In this document: positions 52,302 to 61,541 of the stretch, one piece after another
Layout of the letters: each line of letters starts with the position of its first letter
How positions within the stretch are numbered: position 1 is the first letter of the stretch
Assembly: GCA_030433005.1 (NCBI GenBank)
Contig: JAUILQ010000020.1
Coordinates: 30,308-94,307, forward strand
Origin: Alphaproteobacteria bacterium
GTDB taxonomy: Bacteria; Pseudomonadota; Alphaproteobacteria; Kiloniellales; DSM-21159
Direction of reading: 5' to 3'
DNA length: 64,000 nt
Program-made: the position numbers and the translations under genes
The notes under the pieces: model-generated
The model's input: only the letters and a program-made list of their open reading frames with translations
What the model was told of the DNA's origin: nothing
Database searches by the model: none

Positions 52302-53249
52302 TCAGGCCGCCGCGGCGCAGGCCCGGCCGATCGATTCGATGTGGCGGTGGTCGGTGCCGCAGCAGCCGCCGACGATGCGGACCTGCGGATGGCGGCGCAG
52401 CAGCTCGCGGTACTCGGCGCCGAGCTCGGCAGGGTCGCCGGCATCGAGTTCGGTCGCCGCATCGAGCTCGGCGTGGCTCTGCTTCGAGGCATTGGCCCGC
52501 AGGCCGAGCAGACGCCGGGTCCAGTCGCCGCCCGCCGCCAGCGTCTCGGCGAAGTGCGTCGGGTGCGCGCAGTTGATCATGAAGTAGGCCGGCGCGCCGC
52601 CGGTCTCCCGGTCGACCGCTTCGATCGCCTCGCCGAGTTCGTCGCCGGTCGGCAGCCGCCCGTCGGTCTCGACCGTGAAGGAGATCGCCACCGGCAGCCC
52701 GGCCTTTGCCGCGGCCCGGGCGATGCCCACGGCCTCCGGCACGTTGGTCATGGTCATCGCGCCGATCATGTCCGCCCCGGCCGCGGCGAAGATCTCGGCC
52801 TGCCCCGCGTGATAGGCCTCGGCGGCCGCCGCGGTCATCGCCTCGCCAGGATCGTAGCCGTCGCCGCGCGGGCCGATGCAGCCGCTGACCACGATCGACG
52901 TCGCCGGCGTTTCCAGCCGCTCGCGCAGCTCCCCCACCAGGGCGACCGCCGCGCGGTTGGCCTCGGCCAGGCCCTCCGGGCTGTAGCCGAGCCGCTCGCC
53001 CCAGTCGCTGCTGGCGCGCCAGGTCGGCGTCTCCAGGACGATGCCGTAGCCCTGCTCGCGCGCCAGGCTGATGAAGCGCTCGTAGTACTCGCGCACGTGC
53101 CGGCGGCCGGCCTCGTCGCGCAACATGACGACCGAGGAAAAGTGCGGCAGGTCGATGCCGTCGTGGAACACGAAGGTGGTCTCCATGCCGCCGTCAGTCA
53201 GGAACAGCCCGCCGTCCAGTTGCGGCAATTCATTGCGATACTTGCTCAT
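52302..53249 (-). CDS. Homocysteine S-methyltransferase family protein
   Basis: The 315-residue TIM-barrel product has the three zinc-binding cysteines of the family: Cys227 in MINCAHPTHF, and Cys296-Cys297 in RIVGGCCGTDHRHI. The N-terminal LTDGGMETTFVFHDGIDLPH is the homocysteine-binding signature. Such enzymes move a methyl group from S-methylmethionine, SAM, betaine or related donors to homocysteine. The donor is not determined, and the VFHDG variant is typical of poorly studied bacterial homologues. ATG 53249 was chosen because it starts right before the barrel. It is divergent from the TetR gene, with a palindromic operator between, so TetR may control it. Confidence 0.9.
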   Translation of the reverse strand: MSKYRNELPQLDGGLFLTDGGMETTFVFHDGIDLPHFSSVVMLRDEAGRRHVREYYERFISLAREQGYGIVLETPTWRASSDWGERLGYSPEGLAEANRAAVALVGELRERLETPATSIVVSGCIGPRGDGYDPGEAMTAAAAEAYHAGQAEIFAAAGADMIGAMTMTNVPEAVGIARAAAKAGLPVAISFTVETDGRLPTGDELGEAIEAVDRETGGAPAYFMINCAHPTHFAETLAAGGDWTRRLLGLRANASKQSHAELDAATELDAGDPAELGAEYRELLRRHPQVRIVGGCCGTDHRHIESIGRACAAAA

Positions 53250-53541
53250 GATTTCTGCTATCTTTCCGCTTGTCGGGCGCCCGCCGGTTCGGGGCGCCCT
53301 GGTGCCGTGAAAGATCGCGACGGCGGCCCGGCGCTTCCAGGCAACCCATGGTACAGGCCCGGCGCACCGGCGAAAGGCCGTGAGATTCGAAAGACTTGGC
53401 AGGCCCCTTTCGGATCCACGGCAGGGGGCTGGCAGGGTTTTCCGTCGTTCCGACTGTACCGACGGTACAGCTTGCGCCGCGGCGGGGGCCTTCCCATGGT
53501 TGAAAGTCCCCCGGGGAACCGGGACGGCAAGAGGGGCAGAG
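53250..53541. other. Divergent intergenic region between methyltransferase and TetR genes
   Basis: This 292-bp gap holds the perfect palindrome at 53454-53470 and an extra half-site GGTACAG at 53350-53356. No convincing small gene was seen. It must contain promoters for both flanking genes, but no strong consensus box stands out. Confidence 0.6.
53454..53470. promoter_or_regulatory. Perfect 17-bp palindrome, likely TetR operator
   Basis: CTGTACCG-A-CGGTACAG is symmetric at all eight positions on each side and lies 72 bp before the TetR start. Size and symmetry fit a TetR-dimer site. The half-site GGTACAG recurs at 53350-53356, nearer the methyltransferase gene. Confidence 0.7.
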
Positions 53542-54240
53542 ATGCAGGCGATACAGACCAACAGGGCGCAGCCCCAGGGGGCCCGTCCGGACCGCGCCGC
53601 CGGCGCGCGCGGGGCGGCTCATCCCGTGACGCGCCCGCGCCGCGACACCCGCGAGCAGATCCTCGACGTCGCCGAGAAGGCGGTGCTCGACAAGGGCTTC
53701 GGCGCGACCTCGATCGAGGAGCTGATCGCTGCCGTCGGCATCACCAAGAGCGGCTTCTTCTATCACTTCCGGGACAAGTGCGCGCTGGCGACGGCGCTGC
53801 TCGAGCGCTACCTGGAGCGCGAGGAGGCCCTGTTCGACGAGCTCTTCGGGCGCGCCGACGAGCTGCACGACGACCCGCTGCACGGCTTCCTGGTCGGGCT
53901 CAAGCTGCTGGCCGAGACCATGGCCGACCTGCCGAACGGCCATCCCGGCTGCATGGTCGCCGCGGTCTGCTACCAGGAGAACCTGTTCAGCCGCGAGATC
54001 CATGCGCTCAACGCCGCCGGCGTGCTGCGCTGGCGCGAGCGCTTCCGGGCCCGCTTCGAGCTGATCGCCGAGCGCTACCCGCCGCGCATCGAGGTCGACT
54101 ACGACGAGCTCGCCGACATGCTGGCAGCCCTCGCGGACGGCGGCATCATCGTCTCCAAGGTCGTGCGCGACCCGCGGGTCCTGCCCCGGCAGATCCTGCT
54201 CTACCGCAGCTTCGTGCGCAGCGTCTTCCTGGGCGCCTGA
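53542..54240 (+). CDS. TetR/AcrR-family transcriptional regulator
   Basis: The 232-residue product has a basic, Arg/Ala/Pro-rich lead of 38 residues, then a TetR DNA-binding domain (TREQILDVAEKAVLDKGFGA, SIEELIAAVGITKSGFFYHF). The C-terminal ligand domain contains NGHPGCMVAAVCYQENLFS. ATG 53542 has AGAGGGGCAGAG upstream. It reads away from the homocysteine methyltransferase gene and toward a fatty-acid desaturase 52 bp downstream. The upstream palindrome suggests autoregulation plus control of either neighbour. TetR regulators such as DesT control desaturases in Pseudomonas, which supports the second option. Confidence 0.92.
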   Translation: MQAIQTNRAQPQGARPDRAAGARGAAHPVTRPRRDTREQILDVAEKAVLDKGFGATSIEELIAAVGITKSGFFYHFRDKCALATALLERYLEREEALFDELFGRADELHDDPLHGFLVGLKLLAETMADLPNGHPGCMVAAVCYQENLFSREIHALNAAGVLRWRERFRARFELIAERYPPRIEVDYDELADMLAALADGGIIVSKVVRDPRVLPRQILLYRSFVRSVFLGA

Positions 54241-54292
54241 GGCCGGAGACCTTCCCTTTCGCCGCGCCCGCCGGGCGCCCTAGAGTGGCGGC

Positions 54293-55192
54293 ATGCAGCG
54301 CTTCGATGGCGAGACGGCGGCGGCCCTGAAGGCGCTCTCGGTGCCCTCGGACCGGCACGGCCTGGTCCAGGCCGCCGGCCACCTGGGGCTGATCGCGGCG
54401 GCCGGCGCGGCGGTCTGGGCGACCCGCGACAGCCTTTGGGTGCTGCCTGCGCTGCTCGCCGAGGGCGTGGCGCTGGTGTTCCTGTTCTGCGCGCTCCACG
54501 AGGCGGTGCACCACACGCCCTTCGCGACGCGGCGGCTCAACCGGGCGCTCGCCTGGATCGCCGGCCTGGCGATCCTGGTGCCGCCGCGCTGGTTCCGGCA
54601 CTTCCACCTGGCGCATCATCGCTGGACCCAGGATCCGGCCCGGGACCCGGAGCTGGCGACGCCGAAGCCGCGCTCGCTCGGCGGCTATCTGCTGCACGTC
54701 AGCGGCCTGCCGCTCTGGCGGGCGGCGCTGGCGACGCTGCTGCGCAACGCCGCCGGCCGCAAGGCCGACGGCTTCGTGCCGGCGCGCGAGCGGGCAGCGG
54801 TCGTCCGCGAGGCGCGGGTCATGCTGGCGGTCTACGCGACCGTCGCCGTCGCCAGCGTCGCGGCCGGCAGCTGGGCCGCGGTCTGGCTGTGGCTGCTGCC
54901 GCTGCTCGCCGGCCAGCCCTTCCTGCGCCTCTACCTGCTCGCCGAGCACACCGGCTGCCCCGAGGTGCCGGACATGCTGCGCAACAGCCGGACCACCCGG
55001 ACGGCGGCACCGCTGCGCTTCCTGGCCTGGAACATGCCCTATCACGCCGAACACCACAGCTGGCCGGCGGCGCCGTTCCACGCCCTGCCCCGCGCGCACC
55101 GGCTGCTCGCCGGCCGCATCGAGGTTCAGGCGCCGTCCTACCGGGCGGCCAGCCGCGACGTCAGGCGCGCGCTCGGGCTCGGCCGAACCTGA
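54293..55192 (+). CDS. Fatty acid desaturase-family membrane protein
   Basis: The 299-residue protein is a di-iron membrane desaturase or hydroxylase. The three histidine boxes are HEAVHH (69-74), HLAHH (105-109) and HAEHH (251-255). An extra AEHTG sits between boxes 2 and 3, as in other members. Four or more hydrophobic segments flank them. Substrate (acyl lipid or another hydrophobic molecule) is not clear. It follows the TetR gene by 52 bp and is probably co-transcribed with it. It is convergent with the hybrid kinase gene. Confidence 0.88.
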   Translation: MQRFDGETAAALKALSVPSDRHGLVQAAGHLGLIAAAGAAVWATRDSLWVLPALLAEGVALVFLFCALHEAVHHTPFATRRLNRALAWIAGLAILVPPRWFRHFHLAHHRWTQDPARDPELATPKPRSLGGYLLHVSGLPLWRAALATLLRNAAGRKADGFVPARERAAVVREARVMLAVYATVAVASVAAGSWAAVWLWLLPLLAGQPFLRLYLLAEHTGCPEVPDMLRNSRTTRTAAPLRFLAWNMPYHAEHHSWPAAPFHALPRAHRLLAGRIEVQAPSYRAASRDVRRALGLGRT

Positions 55193-55204
55193 GCGGGCAC
55201 GGCC

Positions 55205-57700
55205 TCAGCCGGACGCCGGCACCGGACTGCGTGCGTCGAGCGCCGTCAGCGTCGCGCCGCCCAGAGCCTCGAGCGCGGCGAGCCGGTCGGGCCAGTTTTC
55301 CGGAACGCCGTGCTCCAGCTCGGCGCAGAGTTCGGCCGCGGCGGCGGCCAGCCGCTGCGCACCGAGGCCGTCCGCTTCCTGCGCGAGTCCGGCGAGCAGT
55401 CGGCTGGCCGGCGCAGACACGCCGAGCGAGAGCGCTTCGCCGAGCCGCCCGAGGGTCTCCGTCACCGTGCTCCGGAAGGCCGCGAGGACGCGGCCGGTAG
55501 CGGCCTCGCCGAGCCCGGCCGTCAGGTCGTCGAGCCGCAGGTCGTCGAGCAGTGCGCCGTCGAGCAGTGCCCCGTCGAGCAGTGCCCCGTCGAGCAGTGC
55601 CCCGTCGAGCAGTTCCGGGCCGGCCTGCTCGACAGCCCGCAGCGCGGCCGGCCGGGCCGCCGCGGCGCGCAGCAGGGCCTCGCCCAGCACCTCCCAGTCG
55701 ACCGGCTTGGTGAGGAAGGCATCGAGGCCGACGCCCTCGTAGAGCCGGCGGTTCTCGACGACCGCGTCGGCCGACAGCGCCACGATCGGCAGGCCGGCGG
55801 CCGCACCGCCCAGGGCGCGGATCCGCCGGGTCGCCTCGACGCCGTCCATGACCGGCATCTGCATGTCCATGACCGCGACGTCGAAGGTCTCGGCGGCGGC
55901 GGCCTCCACGGCCTCGGCGCCGTTGCCGACCAGGGCGACACGGTGGCCGCTGCGCTCGAGCATCGACTGCAGCAGCATGGCGTTCACGGCATTGTCCTCG
56001 GCGACCAGGATCCGCAGCGGCCGCGCCGGAGCGCAGCCGCTCACCGGCCGCGCCGCAGCCGGCTGTGCGGCACCGCTCTCGACCGCATCGAGCCGCAGCG
56101 TGAAACCGAAGCGGGCGCCCTCGCCCGGCCTGCTCTCGAGGGTCAGCTCGCCGCCCATGGTCTCGACCAGGCGACGGCAGATCGCCAGGCCCAGCCCGGT
56201 CCCGCCGTAGCGCCGCGTCGTGCTGGCATCGCCCTGCGCGAAGGCTTCGAAGATGCTCTCCTGGCGATCGGGCGCGACGCCCGGTCCGCTGTCGGAGACC
56301 TCGAAGCGCAGCGACAGCGCCGCGTCCGCCGAACCGAGCTGCCGCACCGACAGCCGCACGCAACCGCTCTCGGTGAACTTGACGGCGTTGGAAACGAGGT
56401 TGGTCAGGACCTGGCGCAGGCGCGTCGGGTCGCACGCCAGCGCCGGCAGCCGCGGATCGACCTCGCACCCCAGCACCAGCCCCTTGCTGGCCGCGACGGG
56501 CCGGAAGGTCTCGACGACCGAGCGCGCGAGCCCCTCGATCTCCGCCGGAATGCGCTCGAGCCTGAGCTGCCCCGCCTCGATCTTCGACAGGTCCAGGATG
56601 TCGTCGAGCAGGACCGTCAGGTTGCGGGCGCAGAGCTTCGCCTGGCGGACGTAGTCGGCGCGCTCGCCGTCGAGGCCGGTCATCTCCAGCAGGTCGAGCA
56701 GGCCGAGGACGCCGGTCATCGGCGTCCGCAGCTCGTGCGACATGGTCGCGAGGAAGCGCGACTTGGTCGTGTTCGCCGCCTCGGCCTCGGCGCGCGCCTG
56801 GTTCAGCTGCTCCAGCCGGCGCACGGCCGACAGCTCGTTGGCGATCCACTGCGCGAACAGTCGGATCAGTTCCAGGTCGGCGGTGCCGAAGGCGGCGCCC
56901 CGGGGCTCGGGGCCGGAATAGTTGAGCGTGCCCCAGCGCTCGCCGTCGACGGTCAGCGGGGCGCCGATGTAGCTCTCCAGCCGGAAGTCGCGGTAGCAGG
57001 GGTGCGCGGCGATCTCGCTGCGCCCCGCCTCGTGGAAGGCGGTCGGCCCGTCGGCGGCAAGCGTGTGGACGCAGTAGGTCCGGCCCAGCGGGAAGCTCGC
57101 GCCCGGCTCGATCTCGCCGTTCGGCGAGACCGCCTGCTCGACGCTGTAGCGCTCGCCTTCGATGCGGCTGACGATGCCGAGCGGCAGACCGAAGCGGCGG
57201 GCGCCGAGTTCCAGGATCGCCTGGATCTTGGCGCGGCCGTCGAGCGTCTGGTCGGTCGAGATCGCGTAGAGGGTCTGCAGGCTCTCCTCGACGCGGAACT
57301 GCTCGCCGACGTCGCGGTAGATGCCGATGTAGCCGACGACGCTCCCCCGCTCGTCGCGCAGCGGGGCGCCGAAGACCTCGGCCGGGAAGGTCTCGCCGGA
57401 GCGGCGCCGGCAGGTCACCCGGAAGCGGCTGTCGGAGCTCGGCCCGGCGCCGGGATTGGGGTTGTCGGCGAGAGCCTGGCGCGCCCGGCCGATCGCCGCG
57501 TAGCCGGCCTCGTCGTCGTAGAGCAGGCGCGTCGAGCGCCCGACGAGCTCGCTCTCGGCATAGCCGAAGACGCGGGCCGTCGCCGGATTGACCTCCCAGA
57601 TCCGCCGGTCGCGGTCGACGACGAAGACGGCCTCCGGAAGGTCCCGGAACAGCCCGGCGACGAGCGCATGATTCTCGATGAAGGGATTTCCCGACGGCAC
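55205..57700 (-). CDS. Soluble hybrid histidine kinase: PAS-GAF-HisKA-HATPase-REC-degenerate Hpt
   Basis: The 831-residue protein has no membrane helix. Order: PAS (about 15-135, [20 protein letters not shown]), GAF (about 145-295), HisKA with His322 in [19 protein letters not shown], HATPase_c (425-540, [31 protein letters not shown]), and REC (563-680) with Asp612 in [13 protein letters not shown] and Lys665. Four exact LLDGA pentapeptides follow (697-716). The last domain (about 725-825) resembles Hpt, but the usual His-x-Leu-Lys-Gly motif reads [12 protein letters not shown], with Ala770 in the His place. Phosphotransfer through this Hpt seems impossible. No partner response regulator is adjacent. 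A 143-bp gap separates it from the Mth938-like gene. Confidence 0.93.
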   Translation of the reverse strand: MPSGNPFIENHALVAGLFRDLPEAVFVVDRDRRIWEVNPATARVFGYAESELVGRSTRLLYDDEAGYAAIGRARQALADNPNPGAGPSSDSRFRVTCRRRSGETFPAEVFGAPLRDERGSVVGYIGIYRDVGEQFRVEESLQTLYAISTDQTLDGRAKIQAILELGARRFGLPLGIVSRIEGERYSVEQAVSPNGEIEPGASFPLGRTYCVHTLAADGPTAFHEAGRSEIAAHPCYRDFRLESYIGAPLTVDGERWGTLNYSGPEPRGAAFGTADLELIRLFAQWIANELSAVRRLEQLNQARAEAEAANTTKSRFLATMSHELRTPMTGVLGLLDLLEMTGLDGERADYVRQAKLCARNLTVLLDDILDLSKIEAGQLRLERIPAEIEGLARSVVETFRPVAASKGLVLGCEVDPRLPALACDPTRLRQVLTNLVSNAVKFTESGCVRLSVRQLGSADAALSLRFEVSDSGPGVAPDRQESIFEAFAQGDASTTRRYGGTGLGLAICRRLVETMGGELTLESRPGEGARFGFTLRLDAVESGAAQPAAARPVSGCAPARPLRILVAEDNAVNAMLLQSMLERSGHRVALVGNGAEAVEAAAAETFDVAVMDMQMPVMDGVEATRRIRALGGAAAGLPIVALSADAVVENRRLYEGVGLDAFLTKPVDWEVLGEALLRAAAARPAALRAVEQAGPELLDGALLDGALLDGALLDGALLDDLRLDDLTAGLGEAATGRVLAAFRSTVTETLGRLGEALSLGVSAPASRLLAGLAQEADGLGAQRLAAAAAELCAELEHGVPENWPDRLAALEALGGATLTALDARSPVPASG
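55553..55612 (-). repeat. 15-bp in-frame tandem repeat in the hybrid kinase gene (LLDGA units)
   Basis: Four 15-bp units encode LLDGA four times (residues 697-716). Three of the units are identical in DNA, which points to slippage; copy number may vary between strains. Confidence 0.92.
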
Positions 57701-57843
57701 GGCCCTCTCCCTGTCGGCCTTCCTGACGACGGTCGCGCGCGCCAGCGGCCCGACCGGACGCGAGCCTAGAGAATCAAGCCTTTAAGAAACCTTGCAATCG
57801 AAGCATCGGACGACCCGAGCGGCCCGAATTCGGCCGACAGCGC

Positions 57844-58215
57844 TCAGTCGATGGCGATCAGCGCGGCGCCGACGCGGCGCTCCTCGGCCATCAGCACGTT
57901 GTACGTGCGTGCCGCGGCGCCGGTGTCCATCGGCTCGAGCACGGGGCCGCGGTCGCGCACCGCCTGCTTGAGCGGCCTGGGCGGCAGCAGCATCTTCGGC
58001 CCGCAGCCGAGCAGCAGCACGTCGAGCCCGGCCGCGAGCAGCGGCTCCAGGGTCTCGACCGTGATCTCCTCGAAGCGGGTGACCGGCCAGGGCTCGGTGA
58101 TCTCGGGGGTCACCAGGATCGACTGCTCGTGCAGCTTGCCGGAGACGCGGAAGCGGCCGCCGCCATAGCGCTCGATCACCTGGCGACCGTCCGGCAGGTA
58201 GGGCGTGATGTCCAT
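57844..58215 (-). CDS. Mth938-like (NDUFAF3/DUF498) domain protein
   Basis: The 123-residue product is a single Mth938-type domain: IERYGGGRFRVSGKLHEQSI, PVTRFEEITVETLEPLLAA and DVLLLGCGPKMLLPPRPLKQ. Human NDUFAF3 of this family helps assemble respiratory complex I; bacterial roles are unproven. In alphaproteobacteria this gene often follows secF, as here (48-bp gap), so it is the last gene of yajC-secD-secF. Confidence 0.88.
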   Translation of the reverse strand: MDITPYLPDGRQVIERYGGGRFRVSGKLHEQSILVTPEITEPWPVTRFEEITVETLEPLLAAGLDVLLLGCGPKMLLPPRPLKQAVRDRGPVLEPMDTGAAARTYNVLMAEERRVGAALIAID

Positions 58216-58263
58216 CCCGACTAGCTGCGCCTTTCCGCCCGCAGGTGCAAGGCCCGGCGCCGC

Positions 58264-59199
58264 TCAGGACTTCGCGGCCTGCTCCTCTTCGGGCACGGCG
58301 ACGTCGGAACGCCGCAGACCGAAGTAGACCAGCAGCGGCGCGGCGATGCCGATCGAGGAATAGGTGCCGATGACCACGCCCCAGATCAGGCCGGCGGTGA
58401 AGCCACGGATCACCTCGCCGCCGAACAGGTAGAGCGCGAGCAGCGCCAGCAGCGTGGTCAGCGAGGTCAGGGCGGTACGCGTCAGGGTCGAGTTCAGTGC
58501 CGTGTTGAGCAGCACCGGCATCGAGGCCTTCTTGTATTTCCTGAGGTCCTCGCGGACCCGGTCGAAGACCACCACGGTGTCGTTGATCGAGTAGCCGGCG
58601 ATGGTCAGCACCGCGGCCAGCGTCGCCAGGTTGAACTCGATCTGGGTCAGCGCGAAGAAGCCGACCGTGGCGATGACGTCGTGGACCAGCGCGATCAGCG
58701 CGGCCGCCGCGAAGTGCCACTCGAAGCGGAACCAGATGTAGGCGGCGATGCCGAGCAGCGCCAGCACCGTCGCCAGCGCCCCGGCCTCGCGCAGCTCGTC
58801 GCCGACCTTGGGGCCGACGAACTCGACGCGTCGGTACTCCTCGGCGACGTCGGTGAAGGCGGTGCGGATCTGCTCGATCACCGCCTGGGTCTCGGCCGGG
58901 CCGTCGCCCTGCGCGGGCAGGTTGATCAGCACGTCGTCGGGCGCGCCGAAGGCCTGGATGGTCGCGCCGTTGATGCCGAGGCCCGAGATGCGGTCGCGCA
59001 GCTCGCCGACATCGGCGGGTCCCTTGGTCTTCAGCTCGATGAGAATGCCGCCGCGGAAATCGACGCCGAGATTCAGTCCCTGCAGCGCGAAGGAGCCGAT
59101 CGCGGCGACCAGCAGCAGCGCCGAGAAGACCAGGAAGAGGACGCGCTTGCCGATGAAGTCGATGCCCAGGTCGGCGGGCACGCGTTTGATGAGAGCCAT
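58264..59199 (-). CDS. secF: Protein translocase subunit SecF
   Basis: SecF pairs with SecD to drive the late stage of Sec export using the proton gradient. The 311-residue product has six membrane helices. GLNLGVDFRGGILIELKTKG is the hallmark after helix 1, and the periplasmic P4 region follows. The conserved C-terminal helices contain TIAGYSINDTVVVFDRVRED and TRTALTSLTTLLALLALYLFG. It starts 13 bp after secD and is followed by the Mth938-like gene. Confidence 0.96.
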   Translation of the reverse strand: MALIKRVPADLGIDFIGKRVLFLVFSALLLVAAIGSFALQGLNLGVDFRGGILIELKTKGPADVGELRDRISGLGINGATIQAFGAPDDVLINLPAQGDGPAETQAVIEQIRTAFTDVAEEYRRVEFVGPKVGDELREAGALATVLALLGIAAYIWFRFEWHFAAAALIALVHDVIATVGFFALTQIEFNLATLAAVLTIAGYSINDTVVVFDRVREDLRKYKKASMPVLLNTALNSTLTRTALTSLTTLLALLALYLFGGEVIRGFTAGLIWGVVIGTYSSIGIAAPLLVYFGLRRSDVAVPEEEQAAKS

Positions 59200-59212
59200 G
59201 ACCGTCGCGCCC

Positions 59213-60784
59213 CTAGATCGCCAGTTCCTTGGGCCGCCGCCGGCGCAGCCAGAAGACGACGAGCAGGCGCGAGACCATGATCGCCGTGAACATCGAAGTG
59301 ATCAGCCCGATCATCAGCGTCACCGCGAAGCCCTTGATCGGCCCGGTGCCGAACTGGAACAGCAGCATCGCCGCGATCAGCGTCGTCAGGTTGGCGTCGA
59401 TGATCGTCGTCATCGCGCGCCGGTAGCCGGAATCGATCGCCATCACCGGTCCGCGGCCGAGCCGCTGCTCCTCGCGGATGCGCTCGAAGACCAGGACGTT
59501 GGCGTCGACCGCCATGCCGATGGTCAGCACGATGCCGGCGATGCCCGGCAGGGTCAGCGTCGCCTGCAGCCCCGACAGCGCGGCCAGAATCAGCACGAGG
59601 TTGGCCAGCAGCGCGATGTTCGCGAAGACCCCGAAGAGGCCGTAGACCGCCGACATGAAGCCGACGACCAGGACCATGCCGAGCACGGCGGCGATCTCGC
59701 CGGCGCGGATCGAATCGGCGCCGAGGCCCGGTCCCACCGTGCGCTCCTCGAGCAGGGTCAGCGGCGCGGGCAGCGCGCCGGCGCGCAGCAGCAGCGCCAG
59801 GTCCTGCGTTTCCTGGACGGTGAAGTTGCCGGAGATCACGCCGCTGCCGCCGAGGATAGGCTCGCGGATCACCGGCGCCGAGATGACCTTCTCGTCGAGC
59901 ACGATGGCGAACAGCCGGCCGACGTTCTCGCTGGTCGCCTGGGCGAAGCGCTGGGCGCCGACCGAATCGAAGCGGAAGGAGACGACCGGCTGGGCCTGCT
60001 GGAAGGTGCTCTGGGCGTCGGTCAGGTTGTCGCCGCTGATCATCACCCGCTTGCGCACCACATACTGGCGCGTCTGGCCGCTGCCCAGCTGCTCGTCGGA
60101 GGGCAGCACCTCGGCGCCGGCGGGGATCGGGTCGACCCCGGGCCGGACGTCGTCGAGCACGAAGCGGAACGACAGCTTCGCGGTCTTGCCGATGACGTCC
60201 TTGGCGCGCTCGGGGTCGTCGATGCCCGGCAGCTGGATCAGGATGCGCTCGTCGCCCTGGCGCTGGATCGCCGGCTCGCGGGTGCCGGTCTCGTCGATGC
60301 GCCGCCGGATCACCTCGATCGCCTGCTGGACGACGTGCTGACGGCGCTCGTCGACCGCCTGCTCGGTCAGCTCGATGCGCCCCGAGCCGTTGTCCTCGAT
60401 CGAGAAGAGCGTGCCGGTGGCGAGCGTCGCGAGGCGCGTGCGCGCCGCCTCGACCTGCTCGGCGTCGCGGATCTGGAAGACCACGGCGTTCTCGGCCGGC
60501 CGCGCGTCCAGGCCGCTGTAGCCGATGCGCGCCTCGCGCAGCTCGACCCGCACGGCGTCGGTCAGGTTCTCCAGCTGCTCCTCGAAGACCGAGGCGAGGT
60601 CGACCTCGTAGAGCAGGTAGGCGCCGCCCTGCAGGTCGAGGCCCAGGTTGACCTGCTGCTTGGGCAGCCAGTCGGGCAGATCCTCGAGGTCGTCGCGGGG
60701 AATGAAGTTGGGCACCGCGAGCACGATGCCGAGCAACAGCACTCCGACGACGAGCACCAATTGCCAGCGCGAGATTTGAACCAT
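59213..60784 (-). CDS. secD: Protein translocase subunit SecD
   Basis: SecD is the large partner of SecF. The 523-residue product has helix 1, then the signature NLGLDLQGGAYLLYEVD, a long periplasmic P1 domain, RILIQLPGIDDPERAKDVIG, and five C-terminal helices with GIVLTIGMAVDANVLVFERI and DANLTTLIAAMLLFQFGTGP. The length is shorter than the E. coli protein but usual for alphaproteobacteria. yajC lies 35 bp upstream. Confidence 0.97.
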   Translation of the reverse strand: MVQISRWQLVLVVGVLLLGIVLAVPNFIPRDDLEDLPDWLPKQQVNLGLDLQGGAYLLYEVDLASVFEEQLENLTDAVRVELREARIGYSGLDARPAENAVVFQIRDAEQVEAARTRLATLATGTLFSIEDNGSGRIELTEQAVDERRQHVVQQAIEVIRRRIDETGTREPAIQRQGDERILIQLPGIDDPERAKDVIGKTAKLSFRFVLDDVRPGVDPIPAGAEVLPSDEQLGSGQTRQYVVRKRVMISGDNLTDAQSTFQQAQPVVSFRFDSVGAQRFAQATSENVGRLFAIVLDEKVISAPVIREPILGGSGVISGNFTVQETQDLALLLRAGALPAPLTLLEERTVGPGLGADSIRAGEIAAVLGMVLVVGFMSAVYGLFGVFANIALLANLVLILAALSGLQATLTLPGIAGIVLTIGMAVDANVLVFERIREEQRLGRGPVMAIDSGYRRAMTTIIDANLTTLIAAMLLFQFGTGPIKGFAVTLMIGLITSMFTAIMVSRLLVVFWLRRRRPKELAI

Positions 60785-60819
60785 GTCTGCCCGACTCTGT
60801 CAGAGGCCTCCGGCGAGGC

Positions 60820-61215
60820 TCAGCCCTTCTTCTCTTCCGCCTCGTCGTCGGCCTCGTCGTCCTCCTCGGGCGCCGCCTTCTCCGACTTCTTGCGCGCGGC
60901 CACGTCGCTCTTCGACATCACCGTCGAGACCATCTGGCGGACGATCCGGGCCTTCACGCCCTGGGCGATCTCGACCTCGAGCTCGTCGTCGTGGACCCGC
61001 GCGACCGTGCCGATCAGGCCGCCGGAGGTGACCACGCGGTCGCCGCGCTTCAGGTTCGCGACCAGGTTCTTGTGCTCCTTCATCTTCTTCTGCTGCGGAC
61101 GGATCAGCAGGAAGTAGAAGACGACGAAGATGAGGACGAGCGGCAGGAGCGTAACCAGCATGCCGCCCTCGGCACCGGCACCGGCGCCCTGGGCAAAGGC
61201 CGTGGAGATCAGCAT
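60820..61215 (-). CDS. yajC: Preprotein translocase subunit YajC
   Basis: YajC is a small inner-membrane partner of SecDF. The 131-residue product has one membrane helix (TLLPLVLIFVVFYFLLIRPQ) followed by the hallmark QKKMKEHKNLVANLKRGDRV and the SH3-like VTSGGLIGTVARVHDDELEV. The last 25 residues are an acidic, Lys-containing tail longer than in most family members. It leads yajC-secD-secF-Mth938 behind a good promoter candidate. Confidence 0.96.
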   Translation of the reverse strand: MLISTAFAQGAGAGAEGGMLVTLLPLVLIFVVFYFLLIRPQQKKMKEHKNLVANLKRGDRVVTSGGLIGTVARVHDDELEVEIAQGVKARIVRQMVSTVMSKSDVAARKKSEKAAPEEDDEADDEAEEKKG

Positions 61216-61541
61216 GGCGACGTCAGGGTCCCTTGATTGGCGGGGCGGCGCGGCGCTGCGCGGCGGCCCCGGCCGGAACCGGAGACGCTGAGCCCCTCTT
61301 GAAAGACGCGGCGGACTATAGCCGGGCGATGCCGAATTGCAATGATAGCCGGCAGCACGCCCCGGGCACCCCGCGCGGGGCGATCCGACAGGGCCTCGGG
61401 CGGCGGCGGCATGGCGGCCCGGCGCCCGCGCCGCGTTGACGCATCCCGGCGCCTCGCCTAGCTTCCGCGCCGCCGCCCGCCCCTTCCCCGCCCCGTCCGG
61501 CGCCCGCTGCGGCGCCCGCCGCGGCCGCTTCGAGAGACGAG
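61216..61541. other. Non-coding divergent gap between yajC and the DUF815 gene
   Basis: This 326-bp stretch holds the yajC promoter candidate (61315-61342). I see no small gene or RNA with support. The part next to the DUF815 gene is very GC-rich and has no clear consensus promoter. Confidence 0.6.
61315..61342 (-). promoter_or_regulatory. Candidate sigma70-type promoter for yajC-secDF
   Basis: Minus strand: TTGCAA (61342-61337), a 16-bp spacer and TATAGT (61320-61315). The boxes match at four and five of six bases. It lies about 100 bp before the yajC start. Confidence 0.55.

Noticed and set aside
57824..57833. CCGAATTCGG palindrome downstream of the Mth938-like gene
   Set aside because: It is short and has neither a T-run nor a nearby regulator gene; chance occurrence is likely.
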